NCBI GenBank assembly: GCA_024500155.1
Contig: CM044880.1
Location: 11,734,379 to 11,798,378, forward strand
Length of the DNA stretch: 64,000 nt
Reading direction: 5' to 3'
DNA from: Chenopodium formosanum
Taxonomy: Eukaryota; Streptophyta; Magnoliopsida; Caryophyllales; Amaranthaceae
The position numbers were made by a program, and so were the translations under genes. The notes under the pieces were generated by a model. It was not told the origin of the DNA. It saw only the letters and a list, made by a program, of their open reading frames with translations, and ran no database searches. The stretch's first letter is position 1. Every line of letters starts with the position of its first letter. Positions 12,356 through 24,770 of this stretch are shown one piece after another.

Positions 12356-12800
12356 CAATAAATAATAATAATAATCATCAATAAATAATAATAATAATAA
12401 TAATAATAACAATAATATTAATAATAATAATACTAATAATAATAATCAATAAATAATAATAATAATTATCAATAATTAATAATAATAATAATAACAATAA
12501 TAATATTGATACAATTCATTGTTCAAATGGTTCTATTTTTTTGAAACATATTTCTAATGTTAATCTCATTGAGAAAATTAGAGTACTACACAACTTAAAC
12601 TAATTTTCATAGTCAGTTAGTTAAAAATAATCAAAGATCACCAATCCGTAGTTAAAAATCACTAATTAATAAGTTCAGTTCAGTTCAGTTCAGTTCAGCT
12701 CGGTTCAGTTCAGTTCAGTTCGGTTCAGTTCAGCTCGGTTCAGTTCAGTTCAGTTCAGTTCAGTTCAGTTCAGCTGAGTTCAGTCAATCGGAACAGGCCC
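12121..12800. mobile_element. GGGCCTGTTC MITE carrying an AAT microsatellite
   Basis: The termini are GGGTCTGTTCTGTTCCGTTG and the inverse ...CAATCGGAACAGGCCC, flanked by TAA at 12118-12120 and 12801-12803. A 3-bp TAA/TTA duplication with GGGCC-type ends fits PIF/Harbinger-type MITEs. Tandem CAGTT units fill the subterminal parts and the centre (about 12240-12505) is a long AAT/ACA microsatellite. A close relative lies at 41490-42183. Confidence 0.75.
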
Positions 12801-12893
12801 TAAGTACACCATAAATATATGGTTAATGATATACGTAACTTACGCCTTACGGATATCAATATTATTAAACTATTAAAATATTACCTCCGATTC

Positions 12894-12968
12894 TTATTAC
12901 TTGCAACAAAGGGGTATTATTTGTGATATATAAAATATTTATTTGTTGCGAGTAATAAGAACTAGAGG
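12894..12968. mobile_element. Small Stowaway-like MITE
   Basis: The left arm CCTCCGATTCTTATTACTTG pairs with the right arm CGAGTAATAAGAACTAGAGG, with TA on both sides. This is typical of Tc1/mariner-type Stowaway MITEs. Confidence 0.6.
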
Positions 12969-13681
12969 TAGTAATTATAAAATTACTAGTTTATTGCTCT
13001 AAGATAATGACAGCCATTAAATTTAACAAAATAAACAATTGATCTCTACCATTGAGGAATATGACAAATCATCATCATATAGTTGTATCTATCAATAGTA
13101 GTATAGGAGCACATGGTATGATCCAACCAAGATATCCAAGTTGCTGTTAGTGATTTAGGCATGGATTATATTCGAGCGGCTTAAATGCCAATCATCTCTG
13201 TAGACTGTAGGAAAATAGGCAATGTGCCAAAACTCCCAATCTATACAACAATATTATATATTTTTTTAATTATTATTTTTAAATTGATCTAATTCATTTA
13301 TCTTGTTTGCAAATACAATGTATATGTTTAATCATTGTTCTTTAACTCCCAGTAAGTAACTTTATATACCAATAAAAGTGTTGGTCTAGTGGTAAGGAAT
13401 GAATGTTAAATTTCGAATAGAGACGCTTTAAAGGTGTGAATTCCTTTTTATTGTCCTTCGAGCTTACGTTACAAAAACATTTAAATTTTTTTTTTTCACT
13501 CTTCTCAAAAATAAATTTATACAAAGTATATCTTAAAATAAAGAAACAGTGTGAATTAATATCAAAGTGAGATAATGAATCGTGCAAAGTTAAGAAATCA
13601 TAAAAATATGAACACTAAGTACACTGATTTACGCGTGTTTTTGTTATGAATTATTAATTTTACAACTTTCAAGAGTTATTA

Positions 13682-13883
13682 GGGCCTGTTCTCATAGACT
13701 GAACTTAGCTGAGCTGAACTGAACTAAACTGAACTGAACTGAGCTGAGCAGAGCTGAACTGAACTTAACTGAACTGAAATGAATATTTTATATGAGAAGG
13801 AAATTAGGAGTGGAACTGAACTGAACTGCGCTGAATTGAACTGAACTGAGCTGAACTAAATTTCAACGTAAGAGAACAGGCTC
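13682..13883. mobile_element. GGGCCTGTTC-type MITE
   Basis: It starts GGGCCTGTTCTCATAGACTG and ends GTAAGAGAACAGGCTC, with CTGAACTGAA repeats between. The flanks are TTA on the left and TAA on the right, so one target copy has changed. A second, related piece starts at once at 13887. Confidence 0.6.
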
Positions 13884-13886
13884 TAA

Positions 13887-14060
13887 GGTCCTGTTCATAT
13901 ATATTTAATTTCAGTTCATTTCAGTTCAGTTCCAATCAGTTCAGTTCAGTTCAATTCAGCTTCAATCAGTTCAGTTCAGCTTCTAATTTCCATCTCTCAT
14001 AAAATATTCATTTCAGCTCAATTCAGTTCAGTTCAGTTCATCTCTAATCAGTTCATTACC
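13887..14060. mobile_element. Second CAGTT-repeat MITE, end unclear
   Basis: It begins GGTCCTGTTCATATA and runs through CAGTT repeats with a TTCCATCTCTCATAAAATAT core. I cannot see a matching right terminus, so it is probably truncated or inserted into its neighbour. Confidence 0.45.
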
Positions 14061-14904
14061 TTTTTTAAATCTATGGAGTACTTGTTTTCTTTTGCTCTTT
14101 TCAATGCACTTTTTAATCGTAAAATATGTTCAATTTTGCAACTTTATATTAACAAATTCATACGAAGTAAAATTTAAAGATATTATTACTTCCCATCCAA
14201 AGAAAAAAGAAAAAAAAAACAATTTAAGAAGTATTTTCGATGAACAACGAATCAAGTTTGACTGATTCACTTTTAATGTTCTTGAACCGAGATTACAATA
14301 ACTGGGTAGTAGAGATGTCAATCCAGGTATTTTGGTCAGATTTGATTAGAATCAGATCCGTTCGAATATATCTTAAAGTACAATTATACAGTATTATCAT
14401 GTTCATATTAATTAAAATCTAAATCGAATATTTTTCGAGTCGGAGTAAATCAGGTGAATTGAGTCAGTTTTTAACACTATACAAGGTACATTAATTAGAG
14501 GAGTAGTTTTTTCATTTTTTGACAGAGGGAACAAAGCTTATGTTTACCGTTTTGTATCCTTAAACTTATGAGACAAACACAAATCATGTGGAGTTTGTGG
14601 ACCCAAAAGAAGGCTGTCCTCCAGCCTAGCCAACCAAGCGCTAGGCAAAGGAATCCTCTTATTTTATCAACGACTCCTCTTTTCATGGACCCACCTTAAG
14701 TAACCGTTGAATTAAGGGACCACTAAAATTGTACCGTTTTCAAATTATATAACCGTTACATCCTCCATTCCCCTGTTTCCTCCAACTCAAAACCCTTCAT
14801 TTTTCTCCAAGAACACCCAACATTTTCATCTGAGTTTTTGATTCCCTTCATTTTCATCAAATTTTACCCTTCTAATTTATAAGATTAGTTCTTCAAATTT
14901 CAAT
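14061..14904 (+). promoter_or_regulatory. Patellin upstream region and 5' leader
   Basis: This non-coding stretch precedes the patellin ATG. A plausible TATA element (AATTATATAACC) lies near 14743-14754, followed by a CT-rich leader with many CCTTCATTTT-like pieces to 14904. The exact transcription start is not determined. Confidence 0.4.
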
Positions 14905-16607
14905 ATGACTGTTGAGGTTTCATCAGTCGAAGAAACCCAGAAAGAAGAGGTTTTAATCTCTGAAAAAGATGCTAAATTAGTCGATTTAGAAGAACCCCAA
15001 AAAGTTGAGGAAAATACCCAAAATGTAGAGGATACTCCTAAGCCAAATTTGGTTGAAAAGAGTTCATCTTATAGGGAGGAGAGTAATTACCTCTCCGACC
15101 TAAAAGACGGCGAAAGGAAGGCCTTATCCGACCTCAAATCAAAACTCGAAGAAGCCATTTCAACCAATTCCCTATTTAAATCAGAGGAGAAGAAAGTCGA
15201 TAACCCGGCCGAGGAGTCGAGCAAAGAAGAGGAAGGTGAGACAAAGATCGAAGGAGATTATGAGGGTAATATTTCCATTTGGGGTGTACCTATATTGCCT
15301 AGTAAAGGCTCAGAAGGTACTGATGTAATTTTATTGAAATTTTTAAGAGCTAGAGAATTTAAAGTTAATGATGCATTTGAAATGATCAAGAAAACCCTTG
15401 TTTGGAGGAAAGATTTCAAGATTCAATCCATTTTAGGGGAGGATTTAGGGGAGGATCTTGCGAATGCGGCTTATATGAATGGTAAAGACCGCGAAAATCA
15501 CCCGGTTTGCTACAATATTTTTGGGGTGTTTGGTAATCAAGAGTTGTATCAGAAGACTTTTGGGAGTGAGGAGAAGAGTGAGCAGTTTTTAAGGTGGAGG
15601 ATTCAGTTTATGGAGAAAGGTATCGAAAAGCTCGATTTTAGGCCAGGAGGTGTTACATCAATTCTTCAAGTTTATGATCTTAAGAATTGTCCTGGTCCTT
15701 TTAAGAAGGAAATTAGAAGTGCTACTTCTAAGGCTGTTGGACTTCTTCAGGATAATTATCCTGAATTGGTTGCTAGAAATGTGAGTCTTAATAGTTTCGC
15801 GTAATTTGTTAATTTATATACTGCATCGTTTTGATGTAGGATTATATGGTCTAATTTTTGCTAATGTTATATGGTTTATTTTATGTGACAGGTATTTATT
15901 AATGTGCCATTTTGGTACTATGCTTTTTACTCCCTTATTTCACCTTTCTTGACTCAAAGAAGTAAGAGCAAGTTTGTTGTTGCAAGGCCAGCTAAAGTTA
16001 CTGAGACTCTTCTCAAGTGAGTCAACTTTAATTTTTTTGTTAAATAGTTTTCTTGATTTGTCACAAATTTTACAAGATGCTTAACATAATTGTTTGTTTT
16101 TAGGTACATCCCATTTGATGAAATTCCAATTCAGTATGGTGGCTTCAACCGCGAAAATGATATTGAATTCAACTCGGAAGAGGGTGTAGTCACAGAAATT
16201 TGCTTGAAACCCGGATCAACAGAAACAATTGAAATCCCTGCAGAAGAAGTATGAGAAAAAAAAAAGTTCCTATTTTCTTAATTTTACATTTTTACTGATT
16301 TGCTGTCATTTTTTTGGTCTGACATTGGTAATTTTTATTCCTGTAACAGGCTGGTGCAACATTGGTATGGGACTTGGCTGTTTTGGGAGGGGAAGTGAGT
16401 TATAAGGAGGAATTTATTCCAACAGATGAAGGGTCTTACACCATTATAATCCAGAAGGAGAAGAAGATAGATTCGATCGAAGAGCCGGTTCGAAATTCAT
16501 TCAGAAACAATGAGCCTGGGAAGGTTGTGCTTACTGTTAAGAACAATTCCAAGAAGAAGAAGCGCGCCTTTTATCGATACAACAATCAGAAATGTTGTTC
16601 TGCTTGA
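14905..16607 (+). CDS. Patellin-like SEC14-GOLD protein
   Basis: Patellins bind phosphoinositides through a SEC14 lipid pocket and act in membrane traffic, cell-plate formation and auxin-transporter recycling. I place four exons: 14905-15780, 15892-16016, 16104-16248 and 16350-16607. The phases match and give 467 residues. Residues 1 to about 125 form an acidic, Glu/Lys-rich, probably disordered N-terminus. A CRAL-TRIO N-domain starts near 140 (LLKFLRAREFKVNDAFEMI). The SEC14 domain follows, with the HPVCYNIFGVFGN strand, LRWRIQFMEKG and INVPFWYYAFYSLISPFL. The GOLD domain closes the protein (ATLVWDLAVLGGEVSYKEEF, then a Lys-rich SKKKKRAFYRY). The length fits the shorter patellins (400-550 residues). 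An AATAAA lies near 16793. I cannot assign the exact paralogue number. Confidence 0.92.
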
Positions 16608-17039
16608 GAAATTTAAGGACTGATATAGGGTGTTTGTTTATATGTTTAAGTTATTATGTTGATTTGTGGTTTGTTTAGTAGAAATTCTTTTAGGTTGCTC
16701 TTGGTTCATTCTTTTGTTAGGTGAAATTTGATGTACTCATTGGGCTGATTAATTCAATTCTTTTTAGTGAAATTGTGGATCTTTTTTCTCCAATAAATAT
16801 ATTATTGCATTATTTCAAAAACCCTTTATATATTTCTTGTTCAATGAATAATTACTGTATCATAAACATTATCATTTGAAGGAAAAGCAAAATTAAATCA
16901 AAACAAACTGGGAAATTATACAATTTATGCCAACCTGTTGGGTACAAGTGTGTGAGTAGTGTCACACATTGAAATACAAAGTTAAAAAAATTAATTTATA
17001 ATTCCGATGATTGGTTTTAGGATGGAACCTCACTTGGGC
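16608..17039 (+). other. Patellin 3' UTR and spacer
   Basis: Non-coding, AT-rich. It includes the probable patellin 3' UTR with a candidate AATAAA poly(A) signal near 16793. No other feature is visible. Confidence 0.4.
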
Positions 17040-17640
17040 TATGTTAACGAGCTGCAGGAGCCATTGCTGCTGTGTAAGTAATAGCCGGGTTCATCTTGAT
17101 TGAATTATTATCAGATTCTATTATTCAGTTTATTCCATTCAGTTCCATTTCTAAGCACTCTTTCAGTTCTGTAACAATGTGACTTATTGGCCTTTCAACT
17201 GCAGTTTGCGTAACACATGCCAGAGCTATGCTTGTGACTCTTCAAAGATGATTGGTTTTGTGCAATTCTTGCAGCCTTTTGTCGACGATGTTCCAAATGT
17301 CACCTCTTTCAAGTAATGGACTAACCCATCTAATTAAACTAGTTTGCTCATCATCTTTTTTCATGATTGCTGTTTAGCCTGTGTTTAACTCCAAGACGGC
17401 AACCACAAAACTGTATAAATCGCTTTTCTCATTCAGCTGTTGTGCAATATGATACCTAAACAAAATGCGCCTACATGTCATATAGGTTGGTAAAATGCAT
17501 TCAATTCCGTTGTGCCAATGACTCTTGTTGATACATAGGATCTATTTCATCAAGAAAATTTTTGGACAAACCGAAATCTGCTTTCCTTGAGGCCTGGGAA
17601 TACCCACAACTGTTTCTTTTGAAAGTTTTGCAGGTGTAAT
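17040..17640 (-). pseudogene. Decayed kinase 3' end downstream of copy A
   Basis: On the minus strand this region aligns to the last two exons of the neighbouring receptor kinases. The upper part (about 17520-17620) resembles the activation-loop exon (ADFGLSK, FLDE). The lower part (about 17060-17455) keeps QLNEKSDLYSF, a WVSPLLERGDI segment, VERPISHIVTELKECLEME and the splice-like TATCATA start. Several stops and frame changes make it non-functional. Shorter versions of the same relic lie downstream of copies B (32463-32640) and C (45755-45825), so it belonged to the ancestral duplicated block. Confidence 0.75.
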
Positions 17641-17893
17641 TGGGAATGGATCACATAATTTTGTCTAGGTTTTTGAGATAGTTGTTTTACTACTAGATGC
17701 TTGTAAAAAAACCTTCAGGTATACACTTAAATGAGAAAGAGACGTACTAATTGTGTTTCACACAAAGGAATGGAAGTTACAATCAGACTTAATAGTTTGT
17801 AAATGCATGCATAGAATGCAGCAAAGCCAAAGTAGAAAAGCAAATGTGTCAGCAATGCAATTAAGCAAATAACAAATTATGTGACTCTTATTG

Positions 17894-20800
17894 TTATCTT
17901 ACTTCTGGAGCCATTTCTGTGTTCGCGGTCACTAGGCTTTCTGTCAAATCATCATGAATTGTTGTATCAAGTTCAGTGTTCGCGGTCACTAGGCTTTCTG
18001 TTGAATCATCAGGAACTGTTGTATCATGTTTAGTGTTCAGCACCATAGCTAAGCACTCTTTCAAATCAGTGACAATCTGACTCATTGTAGGCCTTTCCAT
18101 TGCAGTTCGCTTCACACATGCCATAGCTATATCTATTACCCTCCAAACAGAATTCGTGTTCTGAACTTCCTGCAACCTTCCATCCATGATTTCCCTTATA
18201 TCCCCCGTTTCAAGAATGGGGATCACCCATTGAACCAACGTTATAACTTTTTCTTGAATATTCACCGTTGCCTCTTTACCTGTGATCAACTCCAATAAAA
18301 CCACCCCAAAACTGTATACATCACTTTTCTCTTTCAACTGCCGGGTTTCATGATACCTAAACAAAGAGAATTGTTAATATACTATTTATACATACATCAC
18401 TCTCAATAAATCCTAGCATGCTTTGGTTTCAAAATTCATTAATTTTTTCATATACACTATTTGGTTTCATGTTCTTAATGGTATTAGCTGCTTAATATGT
18501 TAAATCAATAAACAAGTACGAGTTATACATAAACAAGTATGAGTTATACATAAACAAGTATGAGTTATACATAAATGAACTGCTAATGCCACAAACGGTT
18601 AAATGTGATCAATCAGTTTAAATTCCAGGAAAGTTTTATCTTGTCTAGCATTTTTTATATCCAAAAACATTGCATAATAAAGGGCTAGGTTTTAGGATGT
18701 GCTTACTGAGGATCGAGATAACCTGGTGTACCGATCACTCTTGTTGATACATGGGTTCTTGGTTCATCTGGGAAAATTTTGGACATACCAAAATCTGCAA
18801 TCTTTGCCTGGAGATTTTTATCCAATAAGATATTTTCGGTTTTCACATCTCTGTGGACTACAGGGGGGCTGCAACCGTTGTGCAAGTATTCCAGTCCTAC
18901 AATTAAGATTATGTTTAAACTATGTTATGATTAAACATAGCTTAATATAATCTCTAATCTCCGAACAAAAATTTAATTATACACTACAGATACTGCTTGC
19001 TGACCTTGTGCAGAATCTAATGCTATCTGGAGCCTCAATTTCCAACTTAGTGGCTTCGAAGCTGGTGGAAACAAAAAATGAAGAGCACCATGAATTTCCC
19101 ACAACACAAAATGTTATAACACTTATAAATTATTGCGACAAATTTAGCAAGGTATACAGCATACCTGAGAGATTAGATTGCAAGTTTCCACCAGCCATAT
19201 ATTCATAAACTAGAGCTAAGGTTGTTTCTTCTTCACAGTATCCAATTAGAGAAACCAAGTTTTTATGACGAATATCCATTAAGAGTTCAACCTGTGGTTA
19301 AAATGAATGCGGATCAATTAGGAAGAAAAAACATATATATTGAATATCCAACTTGATCAAACCTCTGTTGTGAATTGGTCAGAAGCGTGGATTGATTGAG
19401 ACAACATTTTAACAGCCACTTCCGTGCCATCATTTAGGCGACCATAGTAAACTACTCCAAACCCACCCTTTCCTAGCTCTCTCTGGCGGTTCTTGGTTAT
19501 GCTTGTTAACTCGGAATTAGAAAACTGTGTGAATTCACCCTTCCTTTTGCCATTTCTAGATCTTTCATACAGTCTGTGAGTAAAAGTTCAGTCATGAACT
19601 AAATAATCCGAAGAGTATCATGATTTAAATCACATCATCATTGAGCAATATACTGAAAATAGGTAACATAACATATGTGGAATTGTACCTAGCAGTATGT
19701 CTCTTGTATATACAAAAAATGATGAAACCTGCAACAAGAAGAACCAATAGTGCAGAAATTGCTGCTATATAAGCTAGGTATGCTTTACTTTTCTTCTTCG
19801 AAGTACAGGATCTGCTCGAACATAGACCTGAAATGTTTTCCACACTTTGGCCAAAACAACATGAACAAGTCAGATATATATGCTTATGGGAAGGGGAATT
19901 TTTAAAGAGAGAAAGCTATAAATACCTTAAAGACAGTGTTCCTGCTGCAGATTTTTCTAGCAGAAGTTCAGAAACTGAACCAGTGAAGTTATTTTTTGAA
20001 AGGTTTCTGCAAATAGTGATTGTGTTAGTATGTACTTTCACATACTTTGAACATATAGTGTACCTCTGTCTGAATTTAGCTGTCACTTTGCTAGTCAATT
20101 ACGCCATCATAGTCACAACTAATTTCAGACGAAGGGAGCAGAGAGATCGAATGAAAAGTAAACATACAAGGTTTTTAACATAGGCAAGTCTGCGAGAAGC
20201 TCAGGTATCATCCCACTGAGGTTGTTGTCTGACAAATCCCTGAAATTAATGATATTATCCACATGTAAGAATCTTGGAATGACTGAAATCATGCAGATTT
20301 CAAATCAAAACACTGTCTTCAAAAACATACAAGATTTGTAATGATGTAAGGTCTGCAAATGACGCGGCAATATGTCCTGTAAGTCCTTTTGAACTAAGAT
20401 TCCTGATCACAAAATTAAACGGATTAACTTCAGAGCTCGTTAATTACCAAATGAACAATACGAATAACTAAAAGCTGCTAAAACAAGAAGTACGATCATA
20501 AGTTCTCAGCTAGCTAGCTTCAAATCTTACACTGATGTTATTCTGATGATATTGGAACTGTCATAGTTGCAGACCACACCAGCCCATGAGTACCTCTTTG
20601 GAAAGCAAGGATCTCCTTGCCAATCGGTCATCCGCTTATAAAATGACTTGATTTGGTTGAGAGCATGAACTAATACAAGTGTAACCAATTGACCTCGTAT
20701 CAAAAGACAAACATTCACTAATCATTCGGCAATAATTATAGATTATGTAGAAAAAAATTTACCATCTGCTGCATCAGTGGACAGTTCTGAAATTTGTATG

Positions 20801-21961
20801 ACGTTAAACACTTCAATGGCATTCACTATTGGAGGAAGGGTAGAATTATTGGTACTTTGGATGGTAATATTAAGATAGGAGTCAGTAATTGGTTTCTGGT
20901 TATTGAAAATGGTTTTAGTTTGTAGGTAAGGCAGTGTAAAGATGTTGGGTTTTTTTACGCCATTTAAAGTGATAGAAAGTTCCCTGACTTCACCTTTAGG
21001 AAGTTCTGAAATCTCAGCAATATGGAGGAAGAAGTAAAATCCTGTGCTTCTATCACTTTCTTGGTTGTAGTATAATCTTATAGGTTGATTAAGAATCTTT
21101 GGTACAAGGGCTACTTTCATAACTGATGATGGCAATAAATAGTCGCCCGAGCCAACTTCAGACATGGTTTCAATGAAGCTGGTCCGTGAAGTTGGGTGTC
21201 CAGGTCTCCAAATGCGGTCAAAGACATCATCCTTGTATCTGAAACAAAGCAAGGTTAGCCCCAAAATCAATTTGGATCATCACATATAACTCTACTTTGT
21301 ATTAGTTTAAACTGACTATCATCCATTTTTGATGCAATTTATATATTACAATTAGTAGTCAAAAGTACATATATACTGTATAATTAAGAAACCCATATGC
21401 TATGCTGAATTTACCTTATTACATTAAAGTTCAACAAATTTGTGACATAATTTCGTTGCAGAAGATCAAGCGAGCCATAGTCATCCCTTTTATAGATGGA
21501 GTCAGGCAGATGCCTTAGTTCTAATCCGGATATAAAAGGTGTTCCTGAATCTGTATTCGCGACGCAGACATACAAGTAATCAGTGGATGGTGTGTGTATG
21601 ATTTCTTTCATCACTATCTGAGATGAATTATCTAATTTCACAGTGCTCCAAACGTCAACCCCAAGGAGAAGATCAAATGTTGGAGGTTTATTCAGGGAAT
21701 CGTAGTTTCCATACATAAAATAAGCTCTGATCAGATAGTTTCTGCCTTTCCCTTGAGATGGTTTCAGAGTGTAGCAGTTCTTGGCTCCCTTAGGAAAACT
21801 TCTGACATTTGTGAGCTGCTGTTGTAAGTTTTCTGTTTTGTGTTCTGGAAGAATGTCCATATTAATTCCACTATCAATATATTGTTCGTCAGTTGTGTAA
21901 TATAATGTTGTAGAACTATCTGTGTAGCTTGCATTTGTCCCACAATCAATGCTTATGAATC
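17894..21961 (-). CDS. LRR-I malectin-like receptor kinase A, exons 2-13
   Basis: This is a plasma-membrane receptor kinase of the LRR-I class: two malectin-like folds, short LRR stretch, one membrane span and a Ser/Thr kinase. The exons, from the 5' end, are 21961-21415, 21238-20763, 20669-20531, 20402-20331, 20239-20168, 20006-19926, 19844-19689, 19573-19363, 19291-19165, 19061-19005, 18896-18707 and 18356-17894. Borders are GT-AG and phases match throughout. Exon 2 opens with FISIDCG. A GDPC motif precedes the LRRs, and the span is ISALLVLLVAGFIIFCIY. The kinase has GKGGFGVVY, VAVKML, HRDVKTENILLD and DFG. The APE-type motif reads DPQY, with Gln for the usual Glu. The tail contains an 18-residue tandem duplication absent from B and C. 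Joined to exon 1 at 31836-31980 it makes 911 residues. It appears intact; relatives act in immunity and symbiosis signalling, but the ligand is unknown. Confidence 0.9.
18510..18572. repeat. 21-bp unit, three copies, in an intron of copy A
   Basis: The unit AAACAAGTATGAGTTATACAT is repeated three times, the first with one change. The matching introns of B and C have one copy each. It has no coding effect. Confidence 0.8.
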
Positions 21962-22028
21962 CTGTTACCATTCACCACAAAAAGTTAAAAGTAGTCAGTA
22001 GATTTGATGAATATTTGCTACAATGTTA

Positions 22029-22143
22029 GGGCCTGTTCTCATACGTTGAAATTCAGCTAAGTTCAGTTCAGTTCAGCTCAATTCAGTTCAGTTTAGTTCA
22101 ACTCAGTTCAGTTCAGCTGAGTTCAGTCAATTAGAACAGACCC
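22029..22143. mobile_element. GGGCCTGTTC MITE in intron 1 of copy A
   Basis: This 115-bp element begins GGGCCTGTTCTCATACGTTG and ends with the inverse (AGAACAGACCC), flanked by TTA on both sides. Copy C has the empty site: there the flanks join as GTTAGTGGTTAG with a single TTA. Confidence 0.85.
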
Positions 22144-22169
22144 TTAGTGGTTAGTTATAAACTAATGCA

Positions 22170-22356
22170 TAGGAATATGGGTTTAGGCATGTATAATATG
22201 ATTATGGGATCATGTTCCTTACTTTTAACTTAATTAATTTTGCACTATATATATACACATTATGTTGCTATGCAGTTCCTTTTCAATGAATTGAATACAA
22301 GTTTGGGTTTCTTCCCCTCTCTCATCTCTATTTATAATTTCAACCTGGTATCAGAG
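22170..22356 (+). mobile_element. Copia-type LTR end and primer binding site relic
   Basis: The sequence ends in a TGGTATCAGAG stretch (22346-22356) that complements the 3' end of plant initiator Met-tRNA, the usual copia primer. The preceding 150 bases carry a TATATATA box and GAATTGAATACAAG. A similar stretch lacking the primer site occurs in intron 1 of copy B at 37670-37835 and its beginning at 50230-50290 beside copy C, so the insertion predates the kinase duplications. Confidence 0.6.
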
Positions 22357-22494
22357 ACATGATAGGTCGATCGATAGAGAGAGAGACGTTTTAGGTTGAT
22401 CGAGAAAGAGAGAGAGAGGGTGGTATTGAGCCATGCATTACAAGTCATGTTTCGTTTTATGAGTAATAAGATGAAGGGACAACCACCATGACAA

Positions 22495-24440
22495 CACTAG
22501 TAGAAAAATACAATAAGGCACCCCCATAAAGGCACCGGTTCAGGCCAAACCGGTGTCCTAAACCGGCCCAAATTTGGGCGCAATTTTACACAAATATAAA
22601 AGGCACCGGTTCAGACCAAACCGGTGCCAAAAATAAAAAGGGCACCGGTTTGAACCGGTGCCATTTAACCGGTGCCTTAATTTAAAAAAAAAAAAAACCG
22701 GTTAAACTTTCTTTCTTATTCCTTCCCTCTTTCGTTCTTATTCACTGTTTCATTCAAATTCCAGCCCTAAAGTGCAGCTCTCCATTTTCGTTCTCCATTT
22801 TCAGGCCACCACCATTTTCGTTCTCTCTCTTCGCCCCTTCTCCTTCCTCGGTATACCCGTCTCCAGGTCCGGCGACCGGCGACGCCGCGACGGCTAGTCA
22901 GTAGTCACCCTAACCCCTCTTCAATTCGCCTCTTTGTTGAAGCTTGAAGTTCCTCTTTTTGCTCAGTTACGGTCTCACACCTCACCCATTCACGACCCTT
23001 CTCGGCGACAAGTCGGCCTACAAGGCAGCAAGGCTCCAACTCCTCCAACGCTCCAAAGCCTCAAACCGTAGGTCCCCTTCTTTCCTTTCTCTTTTAATTT
23101 GTTTCAAACTTTCAATAAGGTTCTGTTTTTTGTTGGTTAGAATTTGAGATTTTGAGTATGAAATTATGAATTAAATTATGAATTGAAATATTGAATAATT
23201 GAATTGATTAATTGAATTGAAGATTTGAAGTAATGAAGTATAATGTTGTTGTTTGCCTGTTTATATAATAATTGAATTGACCCAATTGTTGATGAATTTA
23301 ACTTGCTTCTTTCCTCTTTTTGCTATGTTGAACTGCCTTACTCACTTACTTCCCAATTTAATTTCTAATTTTTTTTTAATCCACCGCAGCGCTGCCTCCA
23401 CCATTGCGCACCACCGCTGCTTCCTCCACTACTAGGGTCGTCCTCCTACCTGCTGCCCTCCTTGTCTCCTCCTAGCCGCTGCCCTCCTTGTCTCCTTCCA
23501 TTCAAGGTTTCTTTTTAATTTTTTTTTTACATTATTTTCCAATTATATAATTATATATATTAATTTGTTTTGCATTTTGAACCATTGTTAGTAAACTAAA
23601 ATTTAGGTTTGAATATAATTTTTCTCAATTTTAGGTTTGAATATAATTGGGAAATTGTGAAAATATTAGAGATTAGTAACCTTGTTACTCAATTAGTTGG
23701 ATTTTATTATGTTTTAATGGTTAATTTAATGTGTTTTGGTGGATAATTTTGAAACAATTATAGAAAATATATTAACCTTGGTACTTAAATAGGTGAAATT
23801 TGGTATTTTACTTTTAATGGTTAATTTGAAGTTGTTTTGATAGATTATTTTGAATAAGTTAGAGATTAGTTAACTTTGTTATTAAATTAGTTGAATTTTG
23901 GAATGTTTAAATGGTTAATATTAAGTTGTTTTGATGGGTATATTTGAATTAATTTGAGATTAGTAACCTTGCTTGTTACTAAAGTAGATGAATTTTGGAA
24001 TGGGTGAATGGTTACCTTTAAGTTGTTTTGATGGGTAATTTTGAAAAAATTAGAGATTAGTAACCTTGTTAGTTAAGCAATTGTTAATTCAATGAATGAT
24101 GTGTTTTAGCTTATAAATAAATTAGTGAATTGACATGTTATGAGAAAGAAATAGTACATACCTCTTATTTAACCTAATTTTTGTATATTGTTTTTTTTTT
24201 TTAACAGATTTGTGAATTGAAGCACGAGTTTAATTAGCTTGAGGACTACATATTGAGCTCAAGTGGGTAGTTGCTATATTGGTATGACTTATAAACTTTA
24301 CTTAGCTATATTTCTTTCTATTTATCCATTTAATAAAAGTTGATTCATGAAACTGCAACTTGTGTATTGTTTAATTGCAAATAAATACAACAATATATAG
24401 AATACTTGCATCATCATATTAAGCTAAACTTATACTTGCA
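22495..24440. mobile_element. CACTA element, left part
   Basis: The left terminus is CACTAGTAGAAAAATA, a canonical CACTA (En/Spm) end. It is followed by subterminal inverted units of the type GGCACCGGTT/AACCGGTGCC up to 22700, then CT-rich leader-like sequence. I found no matching right end (TATTTTTCTACTAGTG), so the right boundary given here is approximate and the element is truncated or rearranged. No transposase frame is visible. Confidence 0.6.
23665..24090. repeat. Tandem repeat of about 97 bp, four to five units
   Basis: A unit containing GATTAGTAACCTTGTT, then TGGAATGTT-like and GGTTAATTTAAGTTGTTTTG segments recurs at spacings of 98, 98, 93 and 97 bases. The units are diverged. The array lies within intron 1 of kinase A and probably inside the CACTA fragment. 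Confidence 0.65.
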
Positions 24441-24459
24441 ACAATATATATAATATTCA

Positions 24460-24625
24460 GCTCAGGGTAGCTCAATTCAAATCATTTCATTTCAGCTCAG
24501 TTTAATTAAGCAAAATTCAATTCAGCTCAGTTCAATTTAGTTTAGTTAATTCAGTTTATTTCCTAATTTCCTTTCTCTCATAAACAATTATTTCAACTCA
24601 GTTCAATAAATGAGAACATGCCAGT
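24460..24625. mobile_element. Degenerate CAGTT-repeat MITE
   Basis: Runs of TTCAGCTCAGTTCAAT, a CTAATTTCCTTTCTCTCATAAA core and a terminal AATGAGAACATGCC resemble the GGGCCTGTTC MITEs nearby. The left terminus is not clear. Confidence 0.4.
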
Positions 24626-24770
24626 CAATAGTCAAAAAGGTTGAGAAATAAACAGGTCATCAGTGGGACCAAAGAAATAAAGCGAATACTCCTAATTGTA
24701 CAGGTTGTTAAAAAAATAATTAAAGTTTAGTATCATTAATGAATGACATAAAGATCAGATAATTAACACT

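Noticed and set aside
12174..12412. Open frames of Ile or Tyr/Leu repeats on both strands
   Set aside because: They are translations of the AAT microsatellite inside a MITE.
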